64,000 bases of DNA from Apium graveolens. Taxonomy: Eukaryota > Streptophyta > Magnoliopsida > Apiales > Apiaceae. Location of the stretch: the NCBI RefSeq assembly GCF_009905375.1, contig NC_133647.1:80876442-80940441 (forward strand), written 5' to 3'. The translations under genes and the position numbers were made by a program. Position 1 is the stretch's first letter. Each line of letters opens with the position of its first letter. Below are positions 1 through 11,118 of this stretch, one piece after another. Below the pieces are notes generated by a model that was not told the DNA's origin, made no database searches, and worked only from the letters and a program-made list of their open reading frames with translations.

Positions 1-236
1 ATCAAAGTGCTATTGCTATGACAGGTAATCCAGTTCAACACTCTATGACAAAGCACATCAGTATCAGGTACCACTTCATAAGGGAACATGTGGATGAAGG
101 TACAGTGGAATTGCACTTTGTTCCAACAGATCAACAACTGGCAGATATCTTCACAAAACCATTGTGTGAAGCCACTTTTACAAGATTGGTAAATGAACTT
201 GGAATGGTTTCAGGTTCTTTTTCTAAATCTGCTTAG
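1..236 (+). CDS. Copia-A RNase H C-terminus (partial, cut by window start)
   Basis: This is the end of a Copia pol polyprotein. It opens with the QSAIAM strand that follows the catalytic Asp of the CDN motif, then TKHISIRYHFIRE and LADIFTKPLCEATF, the usual C-terminal signature of Copia RNase H. It stops at TAG 234-236. The frame enters from outside the window, so no start is assigned. Copia-B's homologous end (53553 onward, minus strand) is nearly identical, with GSFSKSV where this copy has GSFSKSA. RNase H degrades the RNA template during reverse transcription in the virus-like particle. This short piece is open, but the rest cannot be judged. Confidence 0.93.
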   Translation, partial: QSAIAMTGNPVQHSMTKHISIRYHFIREHVDEGTVELHFVPTDQQLADIFTKPLCEATFTRLVNELGMVSGSFSKSA

Positions 237-1673
237 TTTTGTTCTGTTATATCAGACTTTATGATCAGTATTTACAGAATTTAATCTCTTTGTATATTCT
301 GTGCTTAATTGACAAATGTGTTTAAGTACTGACTGTTGTCTGATATATGTTTCTAAACTCTGATACGTGATATGTCTGTTTAAGTAACTATTCAATCCTA
401 TGAGGATAACTGTGCTAGATGCTGACCTAGTAGTCTTCAATAAACAAAGGATCCCTTGTAAGAAGTAATTAATTATGTGGAAATCTATTGACACAAGCAA
501 ATTCTGATAATTGAGCTTAGTTGAGTTTACTTTGTCTATCTTATTACTAAGTCACAAACTAGAATAATGCTACTCATCTGTTAAGTTCTGATGCTAGTAA
601 ATCTGTTGAATATACTAAGTGCTGATAAACCTCACTTATCAAAAGAAAAAGCAAAAGAATCAAGGATTAAAAATCAGGTACTCCTTTGAGATCTAGAGTA
701 AAAATGTGGAAGGGAAGACCCAAGTGCATTGCTGGTATTAAGTAATATGCATCAGAAAAGCAACTAAAATATTTTCTTGGTGACTTTTCACACTCTATGA
801 TTACTGGAGAAATACTCTGATAATAGCATAAATTCTGATAAGCAGTCGTGACTCACTTACACTGAGAAGCCACTGTAAAATGAAATTCAAAAAGATGCAT
901 AAAATTAGCACACAATAGTTGAGGTGGACTCATGCATGAACTCATTCAACAGTAGGTTTCAGAATAATGACAGCTCTTTAGCAAAGTTTTAGTTATGCCT
1001 TATTTCTAAGATGTACTGAAGTGAATCAGACTTTACTCTTTGTCTGCCATTTAGCTTAATGCACACACTAATCACTCCATATGAATGAAGAAAATTACGG
1101 TGGTGATCTATGTTATTTTTGAGGAACAGTCATTGTGTCACATTGCACAAATTCTGAGGACAAGTTCTGGGTGCATGTTCTGATGATTAAGTTCTGAAGA
1201 ATATAAATCAGAACTTGTATGAGGACTTACTAAGATAGGCATTCCTTTTTCGAGTTAAGAAATTATGTTCTGATGACTGTTAAGTTTTGATATAAGTCTC
1301 AGTTCTGATATTAAAGTCTAATTCTTTACTTGACTTATCTGTGGATAAAATTTGATAACAGTCTCGGTTCAGACTAGAATATGTTGGAGTGGAAGATTAA
1401 TAGTCACTATGGTTAGGGTTAGTGGTACTCGTACTTGAACAGTCGACTTTTACTTGCTTCTTGTGCGCATTAAACCATGTTTTCTCTTTCCAATGAATAT
1501 TTTTCTTTTTCCAAGTCTGGGGAGACGAGGTAGAATTAATTCTACCTGTCAACATTAAATTTCTTTGTGTCTCTTGGCATTCTCCTGCCTATATAAGCAA
1601 CCACTTTACATCAGCCTTCCCATCAAATCTTTTCTCACAAACTTACCTTCATACTTTTTCTATCAAAAACACC
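237..1673 (+). other. Copia-A post-pol non-coding segment
   Basis: This stretch lies between pol and the 89-codon ORF and holds no credible gene. It is AT-rich and peppered with AAGTTCTGAT-like words and their complement (for example near 586, 1190, 1210 and 1300). Its start aligns by eye with the region after Copia-B RNase H (53552 downward on the minus strand), so it belongs to the element. The left breakpoint of the tandem duplication falls at 1445. Confidence 0.7.
1590..1596 (+). promoter_or_regulatory. TATA-like box before the 89-codon ORF
   Basis: TATATAA sits 78 bases upstream of the ATG at 1674, with a pyrimidine-rich leader between them and an ATG in good plant context (caccATGG). 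It looks like a plant core promoter inside the element rather than in the LTR. The unit 2 copy at 19250-19256 is unchanged. Transcription from it is inference. Confidence 0.45.
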
Positions 1674-1943
1674 ATGGTCAGATACAACATGTTTTTGAAC
1701 TACGAAACCTTCAATATGGAGCTAAGTTGTGCCGATTGGCAGCAGGAATGGCACACCACTGCCATTCCTGATGAGATATGGGACTCTGTCCCACAGGAGG
1801 TACTCACCCACCTCCTGTTCTTCTATATGGATTACCATCGCCATCTGGAGCGATTGGAGGAGGAAAGGCTGGAAGCTCTCCGCCAGCAAGAGCGAATCAT
1901 TCGACTCGCCATTCTGTTTGTCGAGAGTAGGAAGAAGAAATGA
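1674..1943 (+). CDS. Small post-pol ORF, 89 aa, unknown function (ORF89)
   Basis: I do not recognise this protein. It starts MVRYNMFLNYETFNME, has a Trp-rich middle (DWQQEWH, DEIWDSVP), a hydrophobic stretch (LLFFYMDY), then a charged, probably helical tail (LERLEEERLEALRQQERI) ending in RKKK. There is no signal peptide, and the one hydrophobic patch is short for a membrane span. The start at 1674 is chosen for its Kozak-like context and the TATA-like box 78 bases upstream. The unit 2 copy carries a TGG-to-TGA stop. I found no counterpart in the shorter post-pol region of Copia-B, so it looks specific to the Copia-A branch. Confidence 0.5.
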   Translation: MVRYNMFLNYETFNMELSCADWQQEWHTTAIPDEIWDSVPQEVLTHLLFFYMDYHRHLERLEEERLEALRQQERIIRLAILFVESRKKK

Positions 1944-2692
1944 TTTATTTTCTTCTTCCTGTTTTTCTTCATCATCAGCCTTGCCCTGCTTCTTGAGCTA
2001 GGACTAAGGCTGTTGACGTTAGGTTTAGCAGCTTAGGGAAATCTTGTATAAGTTCTGATATAATTTCAATTTCATGAATGTATTCTCTTAATATATTAAT
2101 GAAATTTGTTTTTGCTTCAAGATTTTGTCTCTGAGATATTTTAATGCATTGTTAAATCCTATCACATATTCATATTCTGATGACCATATAAATACTGTGT
2201 TAATTTAAGTTCTGATTTTCATTTATCAGTACTTACTCATCTGATTTATCTTGGTCATTTTCACTTGATTTATTTTCAGAATATTAATGTTGCAGTGAAA
2301 AATAATTTGAATCAGTGGGAACAGTTTCAATTTTGCATTAAAACTGACTCACCTTGATTAATGGAATATCTGGGTAAGTGGAACGGTTTTTCCTTGAAAA
2401 ACTGCAAGTGGGTGGTAATTATTGCTTATTTACCGTGCCCATTATTTCTTGCCTTAACTATGTATGACAGTTGTCAAGGTATGCTCCACTACTTTTAAAT
2501 GCATGTCTTCAAGGTGTCCCAACGGTCACTTTTTGTGTCTAAGTAACAGAGAGAAAAGATTGTCAAATCTTTTATTTACTTTTCTCTTTTATCTCTCTCT
2601 CTTTACTTTTCTCCTTTCTCATCTACTGACAATTTTTCATATAGACATTTTCTCAAACACAATACAGGCAACCGCATTTCTCTAAAATTTTA
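1944..2692 (+). other. Copia-A non-coding spacer before ORF-X
   Basis: No gene is seen in this 749-bp AT-rich stretch, which has further AAGTTCTGAT words near 2050 and 2209. The last ~110 bases are strongly pyrimidine-rich (TCTCTCTCTTTACTTTTCTC type), like a 5' leader, and run up to the ORF-X ATG at 2693. Part of it (2370-2530) aligns by eye with the Copia-B stretch upstream of its ORF-X. Confidence 0.6.
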
Positions 2693-5600
2693 ATGGCACC
2701 CAAGGACATAATCTTCAATGGAGCAAAGTTTGTTCCTAATAACTTCTCTGCTATACTTCACATGTCAGAGGCACCCTCTGAACTTCATTTCATTCAGGGT
2801 TTTCTCACTAGTTTTGATATTGGGTACGCTCTAACTGAGCCTGAATCAGTCTCTAGAGTTCAAGTACTGGAGTTCTGGAAAAGTGGAGTATATGATGATG
2901 GTGGTGCTCAAGGGTCCCCGAGTATTATCTTTTAATCAGGGGAAAATGAGTATGTTGTGACTTTGTCTACGGTTCGACAAGCATTGCAGCTACCTGAGAA
3001 CTGTGTTTATTCTACTGTTGACGAACCAGTTCTTCAGAACATGATGGCCAGTCTAGGATATGAGGGAACATTGGCAAAGCTTGGCAAGTTGAAGAGATCT
3101 TTCATAAGAAGGGAATGGAGTTTCTTCTTTGACTGCATTACCAAGGATTTTGCCAACAAATGCTCAAATTTCGATGCAATTCCTATATTCAGCCAACAAA
3201 TCGGGTATGCTCTTATAAATCAAACTGATTTTGATTATGCAAGTGCTGTCTTAGGTTTTATTGGGGATAGGATGACAGAAGATCGAAATACTGTATATTT
3301 TGCCAGATTTTGTCAACTTATTCATAGGTTCTGTTGTAATCAGCCCCAAAGTTTTGGTGATTTAATTCCATCCTTCAGAATAACTAAAAGAGCTTTCACT
3401 GATTTATTATCTACTGATAATAAGAAGGCTGTGTTAAGACCCCTCTTAATACCTTTATCTGTCAAACAAGCCTTAATCACCTATGACCCTGTTAAGTACA
3501 CTGCACTTTATCCTGATGTTCAACCATCAGAACCTCATCCCTCAGTACCTACTATGAAGCCTTCATCTTCCAAACCTAAGAGGACAAAGACTGTTCCTCA
3601 AACACCTCAAAAGAAAAGGAGGATTGCCTTGAGAGATGAATCTGATACTGAGGAACAGGTTCCTTCTTTAGAACCTGTCATTGATGAAGCTGAGAAAGAG
3701 ACTTCTCAGAAGGATTCTGGAATTGGGGGATCTAGGCTTCTCAAGAGGCTTAGAAGAATGACAGTTCCTGAAACTCCCAAGGAATCCAAATCTACAAAGA
3801 GATACAAGAAACAGAGGGCAAATAGGCCAGTTTCAGATGATGAAGAGGAAGCAGCTAAGGAAGGGGATCAGGAATCTCTGATCTCACAAGACAAGGTATT
3901 TGCTAAAGTCACTTCTTCTCCATCAACTCCATCTCAGGAAGCTGTCTCTGAAAAGGCCAACACACCTTCTGTATCTCCTGTTGATCCAGGCATAAGTGCT
4001 GCTATTGATTTTCAAAACTTGGTTGTGCCTGAAGTAAGTCTGTAAGAAGCTCCAACAGCAAATAATCCATCAATAACACCGGTTACTGATGCTGTTCAAA
4101 CTCCAGAGTTATCTACTACACCGTCTCTGCATCTAAATGCTGATGATCAGAATATAGGTGAGCATCAGGATATGGCTGTTGATCAGAACTTTGAACCAGA
4201 TCAGCAATTAGAGGATGCTGAAGCCTCCATTGCTACTCACACTGTTGTTTTATCAGAAGATACTGATTCTGTAAGTTCTGATGCTGCAAATGCTGGAGAT
4301 ACTAGTGATGCTGCTCCAAATGCGGATGCTGATGCAGCAGGTCCTTCAGGACATACTCCTCAACAAACTACTCTTAAGTCTGAAGTTGTTAAGAAGTTTG
4401 TTACCAGAGAAGCACCAGTGCCTTGGAGTGAAACTCCTGCAGGACATGAGTGGACTAAGGAATGGAACTCAGTTTCCTGTGTTCCAAATGAAAAGCATCT
4501 TGCTGAGCACTTGACTAAAGCTGATAAAATGTTAAATTCTGATGATTTCAAAACCCAGCTTAGAGTCACTGCATTGAGTACTAAACATCTACAAGGTCTT
4601 CATTTAACTACTCATACAGAGCTACACAAGATTCAGGAAGAATTTATCAAACAGGAACAAGTTCAAAAGATTGATAAGAAAAAGTTCTTCCAACCTACCT
4701 TTGACAGGATTGCTTATATTGAGAAGACTCAAGATAATCAACAAGCTCAAATTGATGATATTCTGAAAAATCAAGCTTCTCAGCAATCACAACTTAATGA
4801 AATCCAAGCCTCAGTGGAATTGCTTGTCTCTCTTCTACTACCTGCTGATGCCAAAAAGGGGGAGAAAGTAATTAAGTCCAAATGCAAGACTGACATCAAG
4901 ACATTTATTTCTTCAGGAAAATCCAGGAATGGACTTGGAGAGTTTAATGGAAGAAGAAGCCAGACTTAAATCAGAAAAGGCCATATCTAAATCTGAAGCC
5001 TCTGGTAAAAAGACACTTCCAAAACTCAAAGGCATTGTGATAAAAGAAAGGACAAATGCTGAAGCAACATTGGCTAGATCACAACTGTAGATAAATCCAA
5101 GATCCAAGGGTAAAGAAAAGGTTTGTGAACCTATCAAGGTTTATGTACCTCCTGAGAATGAAGAAATTACTGATGAAAAAGATGATCTTGCTCTGACATC
5201 AAGAAAAGTTCTTAAAACAACCTCTGACATGGCTCAAGTTGTTCAGAATCAAGATAAAGTAAGTTCTGATATTTCAAAGAAGCAAGTAACCTCTGACACA
5301 GCTCAAGTTAACTTGATATCAGAAGATAGACCAAAGACACTCCTACCAGGATTCACTAAAGCAAAACAGACTCAACCTTTGAAGACTGCTGCAAGTGGTT
5401 TTGAAGCAAGAGTAGTTACTGGAAAGGAAGCAAGAGATAAAACTGGATTGGGAAGTTCTGATGAAAGAAGAATACAGAACACTACTAATGATCCAACTTC
5501 CTTGAGTGAACCAGGTATTGGAGCAACTCCTGAGAGATTGAATCAACTAGAGTCTGTACAAATGGTTTACCATACCTACTTGAAAGAACATATCTTGTTG

Positions 5601-6110
5601 TACTTCATGACAGATGGTAGGGTTTATCATATAAGACAAAATGCCATTCCATTGAAGTATTTTGAAGAATTGGAGCATGTACTATTCTTACTTCAAGTGG
5701 ATGACAGATTGACAGGAACTGCTGCAAACTATTTGAAGGATCAGATTCAGAGGCAGAAAAGGCTTTATTCTGTTAGGTCTGACAGCACATATGTTCCAAA
5801 GTACAGAGATCACAAGGGTGATATAGTTGAAATGAAGCCCAACTCTGTTCAAATTATAACTACCTTTTTAGGTTACAGGGCTGTGGAATTCAATCTTGAG
5901 TCTGATAAAGCTTATTTAATCAGACTGGATCAGGATATAAGAAAAGCAAAGATTAATGATCTCAGGGCTGCAATCTTTCAAATTGGTGAAGATACTGCAG
6001 AGCTTAAAGATGCTAAAAGGAGGATGATTGATGAACTTAGATATGCTGAGAGATGTTTGTTGAAGAACTATCTCAGAACAACTCCTGACATCAGAGAGAT
6101 CAGAAGATGA
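2693..6110 (+). pseudogene. ORF-X, large post-pol ORF of Copia-A (unit 1 copy, broken)
   Basis: This degraded copy of a roughly 1,200-codon ORF lies between pol and the 3' LTR. It starts MAPKDIIFNGAKF at 2693. The N-terminal block contains REWSFFFDCITKDFANKC (near 3110-3165). Then come a Pro/Lys-rich basic stretch resembling a nuclear localisation signal (KPKRTKTVPQTPQKKRR), an acidic Ser-rich region, a Gln-rich coiled coil (4620-4840), and a C-terminal domain (5540-6110) with LLYFMTDGRVYHI and RLDQDIRKAKINDLRAAIFQ. Breaks are a TAA at 2933, a TAA at 4043, and a roughly 204-bp deletion near 4895-4915 that shifts the frame. There is no signal peptide or transmembrane span, so it is not an envelope gene. 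Function unknown. Confidence 0.85.
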
Positions 6111-6300
6111 AGTCAAGTCAAGATCTACAACTACTTAAATTCTGATATTTGTATAGACTAAAGCTGTTATCAGAAGTTAAATGTTGGTAAAGCTTTAAGG
6201 ACTGTAAGTTGTAGTTATCTGGTCTAACTCTCATGCATTTGTACTTAATGTTTTTGACATCATCAAATATCTGTTAAACTTGTATATTATGCTAATTTAC

Positions 6301-6314
6301 AAGTTGGGGGAGAT
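6301..6314 (+). other. Polypurine tract of Copia-A
   Basis: The sequence aagttgggggagat lies directly before the LTR start TGTTAG. It would prime plus-strand DNA synthesis. The unit 2 copy is at 24165-24178. Confidence 0.9.
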
Positions 6315-6925
6315 TGTTAGATATATTTGATAATGTCATGGCTAATATGATTTATGTTTAGTTTTTAGATCTTACTTAACAGGACAAATCAGTACTTAAC
6401 TGGGAATCAGAACTTATACTGGAAGTCAGGACTTAAGGATATCAGTACTTATATTATCAGGAGATAATCATTAGAAGATGGATATCAGAGCTTAAGTGTT
6501 GAAGGACGTTCAGATAAGGACAGTAGCTGATTAAAGGAAAGAAGATCGAGATAAACATAAGAAGAGATATGCATGAAGAAGGAATTCCGTGAAGAATGGA
6601 ATTCTTGGAAGAAAAGATATCTGATTGATATATTTTAGGAAGCAGAATTATATTTCATATCAATTAGCGATTATCTTGTAAATGTGTAGTATATAAACAC
6701 AGACATAGGGTTTATACTACAAGTGTTATCATATTCGAGAAGATTATTCATTGTAACCCTAGTAGCTCTCGTGATATTTGTTCATCACTGAGAGGTAACA
6801 GTTCCATACTGTAACAGAGTTTATTGTTTCAATAAAGTTTGTTTTCTGTTACTTAAGATATTAAAGTTCGATTTAATTGTATTTTACACTGTATTCACCC
6901 CCTCTACAGTGTGTGTGACCTAACA
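6315..6925 (+). mobile_element. Copia-A 3' LTR (unit 1 copy), 611 bp
   Basis: The LTR begins TGTTAGATATATTTG and ends GTGTGACCTAACA, so its ends are the short inverted repeat TGTTAG/CTAACA. A TATA-like GTATATAAAC lies at 6689-6698 and a CACCCCCTCTACAGTGT block near the end. Several ATCAGAACTTA/ATCAGTACTTA words lie in the first 200 bases. The unit 2 copy (24179-24789) has the same length. The flanking 3' bases are ttaat. Confidence 0.93.
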
Positions 6926-9668
6926 TTAATCCGTTTTGATATTTGAAAAATTATGAAGTGTTTATAGATCGAGTTATAATCCCTCGGAACATAAAGATGT
7001 TTGAAGGGATTAAACTTTACTTCGTAATATTTTTTATGCACGAATAGTTGTTAGCCACGATCCAATAATAAAAATAATTTGCTAACTCGTGAACTTGGGT
7101 CAAATATAATCTCCCTTTTGGAGATGAAGTACTTTTGTTTATAGATCTTCTTCTTGAGATGATTTATGTGAAGATCTAGTACTTATTCGAATTCCGAGTT
7201 CGAATCTTAGTTCTCTTGAGAACTTTATTTATAAGAGATCTTGTATTAGAGCTTAAGATGAAGTATAGAAATTAAGTACAAATCTCAAATAAAAAGAACT
7301 CAAATAAGAAGCTAAAAGTTACCACTTTTGAAGAACAGTCGAAAAAATTCACCGGAAAAAATCGCCGCAGGTTCGGCCGGATTTTGGCACTTTGGTCGAA
7401 CTTGGTCAGCACTTCGGGAGGTCGGAAAATGTTAGTGGATGAGCTCACTTGGTGGGATAAAGTTTGGTTGGGTGAAGCTAAGCTTGGGTTTCAAAAACTT
7501 TGTATATATGTAAGTATATAGAAGAGAGATAAGGTTTTTGAAAAGAAGTGTGTATAGAATTTGAAAGAGATGCAAAGAAGCACTTCTTGAAAAAATTCCA
7601 GCAACTTTGTGGCTCTTTAGCTTGAAGAAAATGGGTTAGGATGGGGGTTTATTTATTGGAGAAGTTAGGTGGATTGAATGGTAGAGATTTGAGGAAAATG
7701 GATGGTGGATGATGTATGTCACTTGGATTGATGACATGGAAAACAAAGTGTGTTTCTTTGCAACTTTCCATATGAGACAAACAACTTTAAGGGTTCAAAA
7801 ACTCAGCTGATTTATTTGAATAAATATATATTTTCCTTTTCTTTTAATCATTGTTTAATCACTTAATTGAGGATTAAACACCATTAATTATGACCACCTT
7901 AAAACTCCTAAATAAATACCATAAAAAATAATATAATTACTTAAATAATTTAAAATGATGTCCTGCAAGTTTTGGTCAACTTTGGTCGATGGTAGCTAGG
8001 TCAAACATGGTCAACTGTGGGACCAACTGCCTTTTGTGCTCGGACAAATATTCTCTGAATGTTACGAAATTTTTACCATACTTATAAAATACCATTTAAA
8101 TGATCCATACCAAATTTCAAGTCATTTTAGCATGTGGAAGTAATTTATCTAAAATAAAACTATTATGTCAGCCTTTTCTTCCGAGTAAAAATATCACTGG
8201 TCTTGAAAAAGAAGGAGATGGATATTTTGACCAAAGTTTTGACTTGAATAAATACTTAAAATATATTTCCTAATACATAAAATATATTTGGATGTTAGAA
8301 AATATTTATGAGTATTTTTGAATAATTTTCTCCGAGAAATGCTGATTTTACGAAACGGGAGAAAATTGTTGTATGTGTACATGAAATGAGTTATACACCT
8401 GGATATTAATATTCCAACCATGAATATTAATACTCTTTGAATAAAAACTCTTTTGATATATGTAGAGATATATTTTGGAGCGAAGAGTAAAATATTTTTG
8501 ATATAGCACGAGACATCTAAAGAATATTTCTGATATATTCCTTATTCGAGCTTGTTGCCATATTCTTGTTGTAACATAGATCTAAGAAATATCATATCTT
8601 GATGTTTTTTTGATCATATTGCCTTAGAGATATATTCCATAAAGATATAATTTTGATATTTTGCAAAAATGGAATATCTCTTTAAAAGAAATGATTTTGC
8701 TATTTTGACTTTTTGACTTGATTTGGATCAATTAAATTCATGTCCTAATGGAGAGTATCTACGTGTTCTTAATTTTATCTTTAATCGTACAAATACCAAA
8801 ATAAATAAATAATATATCAAAGATATCCTTTCAATCTTCCCATTTTTGTATTTGCCAAACAAACATAAAATTAATAGTGTGTGTTTCCCCTTGGTGTATG
8901 CATGAAATTTTGAAAAATATTTTGCACATAAGACATTTAATTACTTAGAGATTTAATCTCTTTCTTGAGGTCCTGCAAAATACCTTCTTAGATGTATCAT
9001 ACAATAATATATTGAAGCACAAGATAGATCCTAGCAAAATCAACAAGTGGTTAACTTCCCCGTTTGTTTGGTACATGCCAAAAAGTATATATTTACTGTG
9101 ATTAAAAGAAATATTTTATCTTTTAAAACATGGAAAATAAATTATGTTTTACCAAGTTCAAAGTATTGTTGCTAAGGATTGAACTTGTACATATTTGATG
9201 GTATAGAAATCTAGGGTATGAAAAGGAAATAAGCATGTATGCATGGTTTTGTTAAAACATATTGAGCATGTATTCAGAATTGTGATTGAAAGAGTTGACT
9301 TTGATTAAGGCAAATAGATCTGATGTTGGTAAATTAAGAGATGAATTCAGAGAGTGTAGTCAATTTTTGTCATTTTCAACGCTCAATTTTCTTTTACAAA
9401 CGTCAAGTACTATTTCATTTTTCTTGTAATTATTTGAATCGAACATTTAGCATGATATAATATCCAAATTTGCATTTCACAGAGTTTAACTTAAATGTCA
9501 AGGATCTTGACTTTCTAGCAATTATCTGAAAATACAAACACATTAACGCACGAGTTGCACAAGTCATCCTATACTTAGACTCACAGACTTGGATTATGTT
9601 TACATAAAAATCGATATAGTATAAAAATTAAATATTTTCACATGTCGATTGTTTTGGTGAGATGTTAC
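6926..9668. other. Unassigned AT-rich spacer (unit 1)
   Basis: I see no gene or identifiable transposon in these 2.7 kb. Small ORFs are scattered and lack any recognisable motif. A cluster of GGTCAAC/GGTCAAAC words (WRKY W-box-like core on the other strand) lies at 7974-8015. The right end is interrupted by a solo LTR at 9669; in unit 2 the spacer resumes after the LTR. It could be host intergenic DNA or a decayed element. Confidence 0.6.
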
Positions 9669-10534
9669 TGTTAGTCCCTAACAATGCAACAAGAATTACA
9701 GAAGGGGGGTTGAATGGAATTCTTGAAAAAAAAAATTGGTTTAAAAGTGTTCTAACTTAAAATATATATGTATGAGTTGATTTGCAAAGTGCGGAATAAT
9801 AACTTGGAATGAATCAAAACACAAGTAATTAAAAACACAAGTCTTTAAAAACTTTATGGTGGATTTGAATATATCCACCAGAGATATATATTATATCAAG
9901 AGAACTCTGTGTAGCAAGATTTGCTCACAGGTGCTTACAAATGTAAACAACTAAGTTTTTCAGAGAAATGCTATGAATACAGCTTACAAATGTTTCTCTG
10001 AGAATTTTCTTGCTTAGTGTTGTTGTTGTTCTATTTACTACTTCTTGGTTTATATATCACCAAGATTACAAAGTAATAAGACAACATAATAAAACAAAAC
10101 CTATCAAGTCTAATACTATGCTACTTCATTACTCTATTCCAGCATCTTTGAATATCTTCATAATAGCATGGAAATGGCAATGCTTCTTTGTTCTCTAAAA
10201 CCCAGTTAAATAGGCTTTCACATTCCTTTTGCATACACTCGAGGCATGTGACTGTGTTGTCAATGTAAACTGATGTTTGAATTGATTATCCGTCGGGTAC
10301 ATGATCATCCGTCGGGTTGCCTTGTTGATCATCCGTCGAGTGGCATTGTTGTTTATCCGTCGGTAGCTCTCTGGCACTTGACTTCATTTCATTTATGCAG
10401 AATTACAAGACATCATCTATATACAATTAATCAACCTATTCTGCATATCTAATTAAAGACAACATGACTTGAGTGCTACTACAGAATCTAAACAAGGTGT
10501 ATGCAGAAATGTGCTACAGACTAATTATTACACA
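9669..10534 (-). mobile_element. Truncated solo LTR (Copia type, unit 1)
   Basis: It starts TGTTAGTCCCTAACA and is the same LTR as 27534-28537 in unit 2, but its last ~140 bp were removed by a 783-bp deletion between ACA repeats (junction at 10532-10534). Orientation is inferred as minus from the AGAAGGGGGGTTGAAT stretch near the left end, which matches the inverted 3' ends of the Copia-A/B LTRs. Left target-site half GTTAC at 9664-9668. Confidence 0.8.
10288..10363 (+). repeat. Four spaced ATCCGTCGGG repeats in the solo LTR
   Basis: ATCCGTCGGG or close variants occur at 10288, 10307, 10331 and 10355, with 19-24 base spacing. The unit 2 copy has the same four plus two more, near 28429 and 28450. 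On the element's own strand the word is CCCGACGGAT. It may be a repeated regulatory site of the LTR. Confidence 0.7.
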
Positions 10535-11118
10535 GTAGATTTTACATCATTTTAAGTTCATAAACTTTGAAGATTCTGTATAGTGGTTAGTGAAAACATA
10601 TAATTTGATTTCTGATTTTTACAAATATCACTTTTAAGTATAAATCAGAATTACTTTTTCAGATCAAGGTTTTTGAATACTGCATGATACTTTGCATGGC
10701 ATAGTGCATCTAGAGTTAAATTGATACATGACAAAATCTTATCAAGATATCAAATACTATTGTACTAGCAGTTTTATCACAACAGAATAGCTAATTAGGA
10801 TAGTGTAAACATTGTTCCCGCATAAGATATATAAAGACAAATTTACCTAGTTGCAACAAAACAAGCCATGATATATTGTCAAAAGTGTTCTCAATAATTA
10901 GTGTGGTTCACTGATTATATAGAACAAAATCCTGAACATGTTTAAGCCATTACAAACCAGAGAAGTGCATACACTTCTAAAAGTCAAGTTTTAACAAAAT
11001 TTAAATATTACAAACCAACAAACAACATAAAGTCTTTTAAGTTACAGACTAATCATAGATTCAAACAATAAAATAAGGGTAGAACAGCAAGCACCTGCCA
11101 CAGAATCCATCACACAGC
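10535..11118. other. Unassigned non-coding stretch (unit 1)
   Basis: AT-rich, with no gene seen. It follows directly on the 783-bp deletion point and lies downstream of the minus-strand ORF cluster. The same sequence begins at 29181 in unit 2. Confidence 0.55.

Larger units (their letters stand above)
1..6925 (+). mobile_element. Copia-A LTR retrotransposon, 3' part (unit 1 copy)
   Basis: This is the 3' part of a Ty1/Copia element whose 5' LTR, gag and most of pol lie before the window. Seen in order: the RNase H end (1-236), an unusually long post-pol segment with an 89-codon ORF and ORF-X, a polypurine tract (6301-6314) and a TG...CA LTR (6315-6925). Copia-B at 47479-59904 is a second member of the family with the same layout. 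The RNase H end, with LADIFTKPLCE, fits SIRE/Maximus- or Tork-type Copia; I am not sure which. The target duplication cannot be tested because the 5' end is missing. Confidence 0.9.

Noticed and set aside
252..500. Minus-strand 82-codon ORF after Copia-A RNase H
   Set aside because: Lies in the AT-rich non-coding tail of the element, lacks any motif, and is on the strand opposite to the element.
4281..4514. Leu/Gln-rich ORF overlapping ORF-X (also at 21942-22175)
   Set aside because: It is a shadow frame of the acidic, repeat-rich part of ORF-X; same coordinates, different frame.
6926..6930. Target-site duplication for Copia-A (ttaat)
   Set aside because: The 5' LTR lies outside the window, so the other half cannot be seen.
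10288..10363. CRISPR-like array
   Set aside because: Four short repeats with spacers under 15 bases in a plant LTR; far too short for a CRISPR array, and the context is eukaryotic.
10195..10377. 60-codon minus-strand ORF with TRRMI repeats
   Set aside because: The protein repeats only reflect the ATCCGTCGGG DNA repeats in the LTR.
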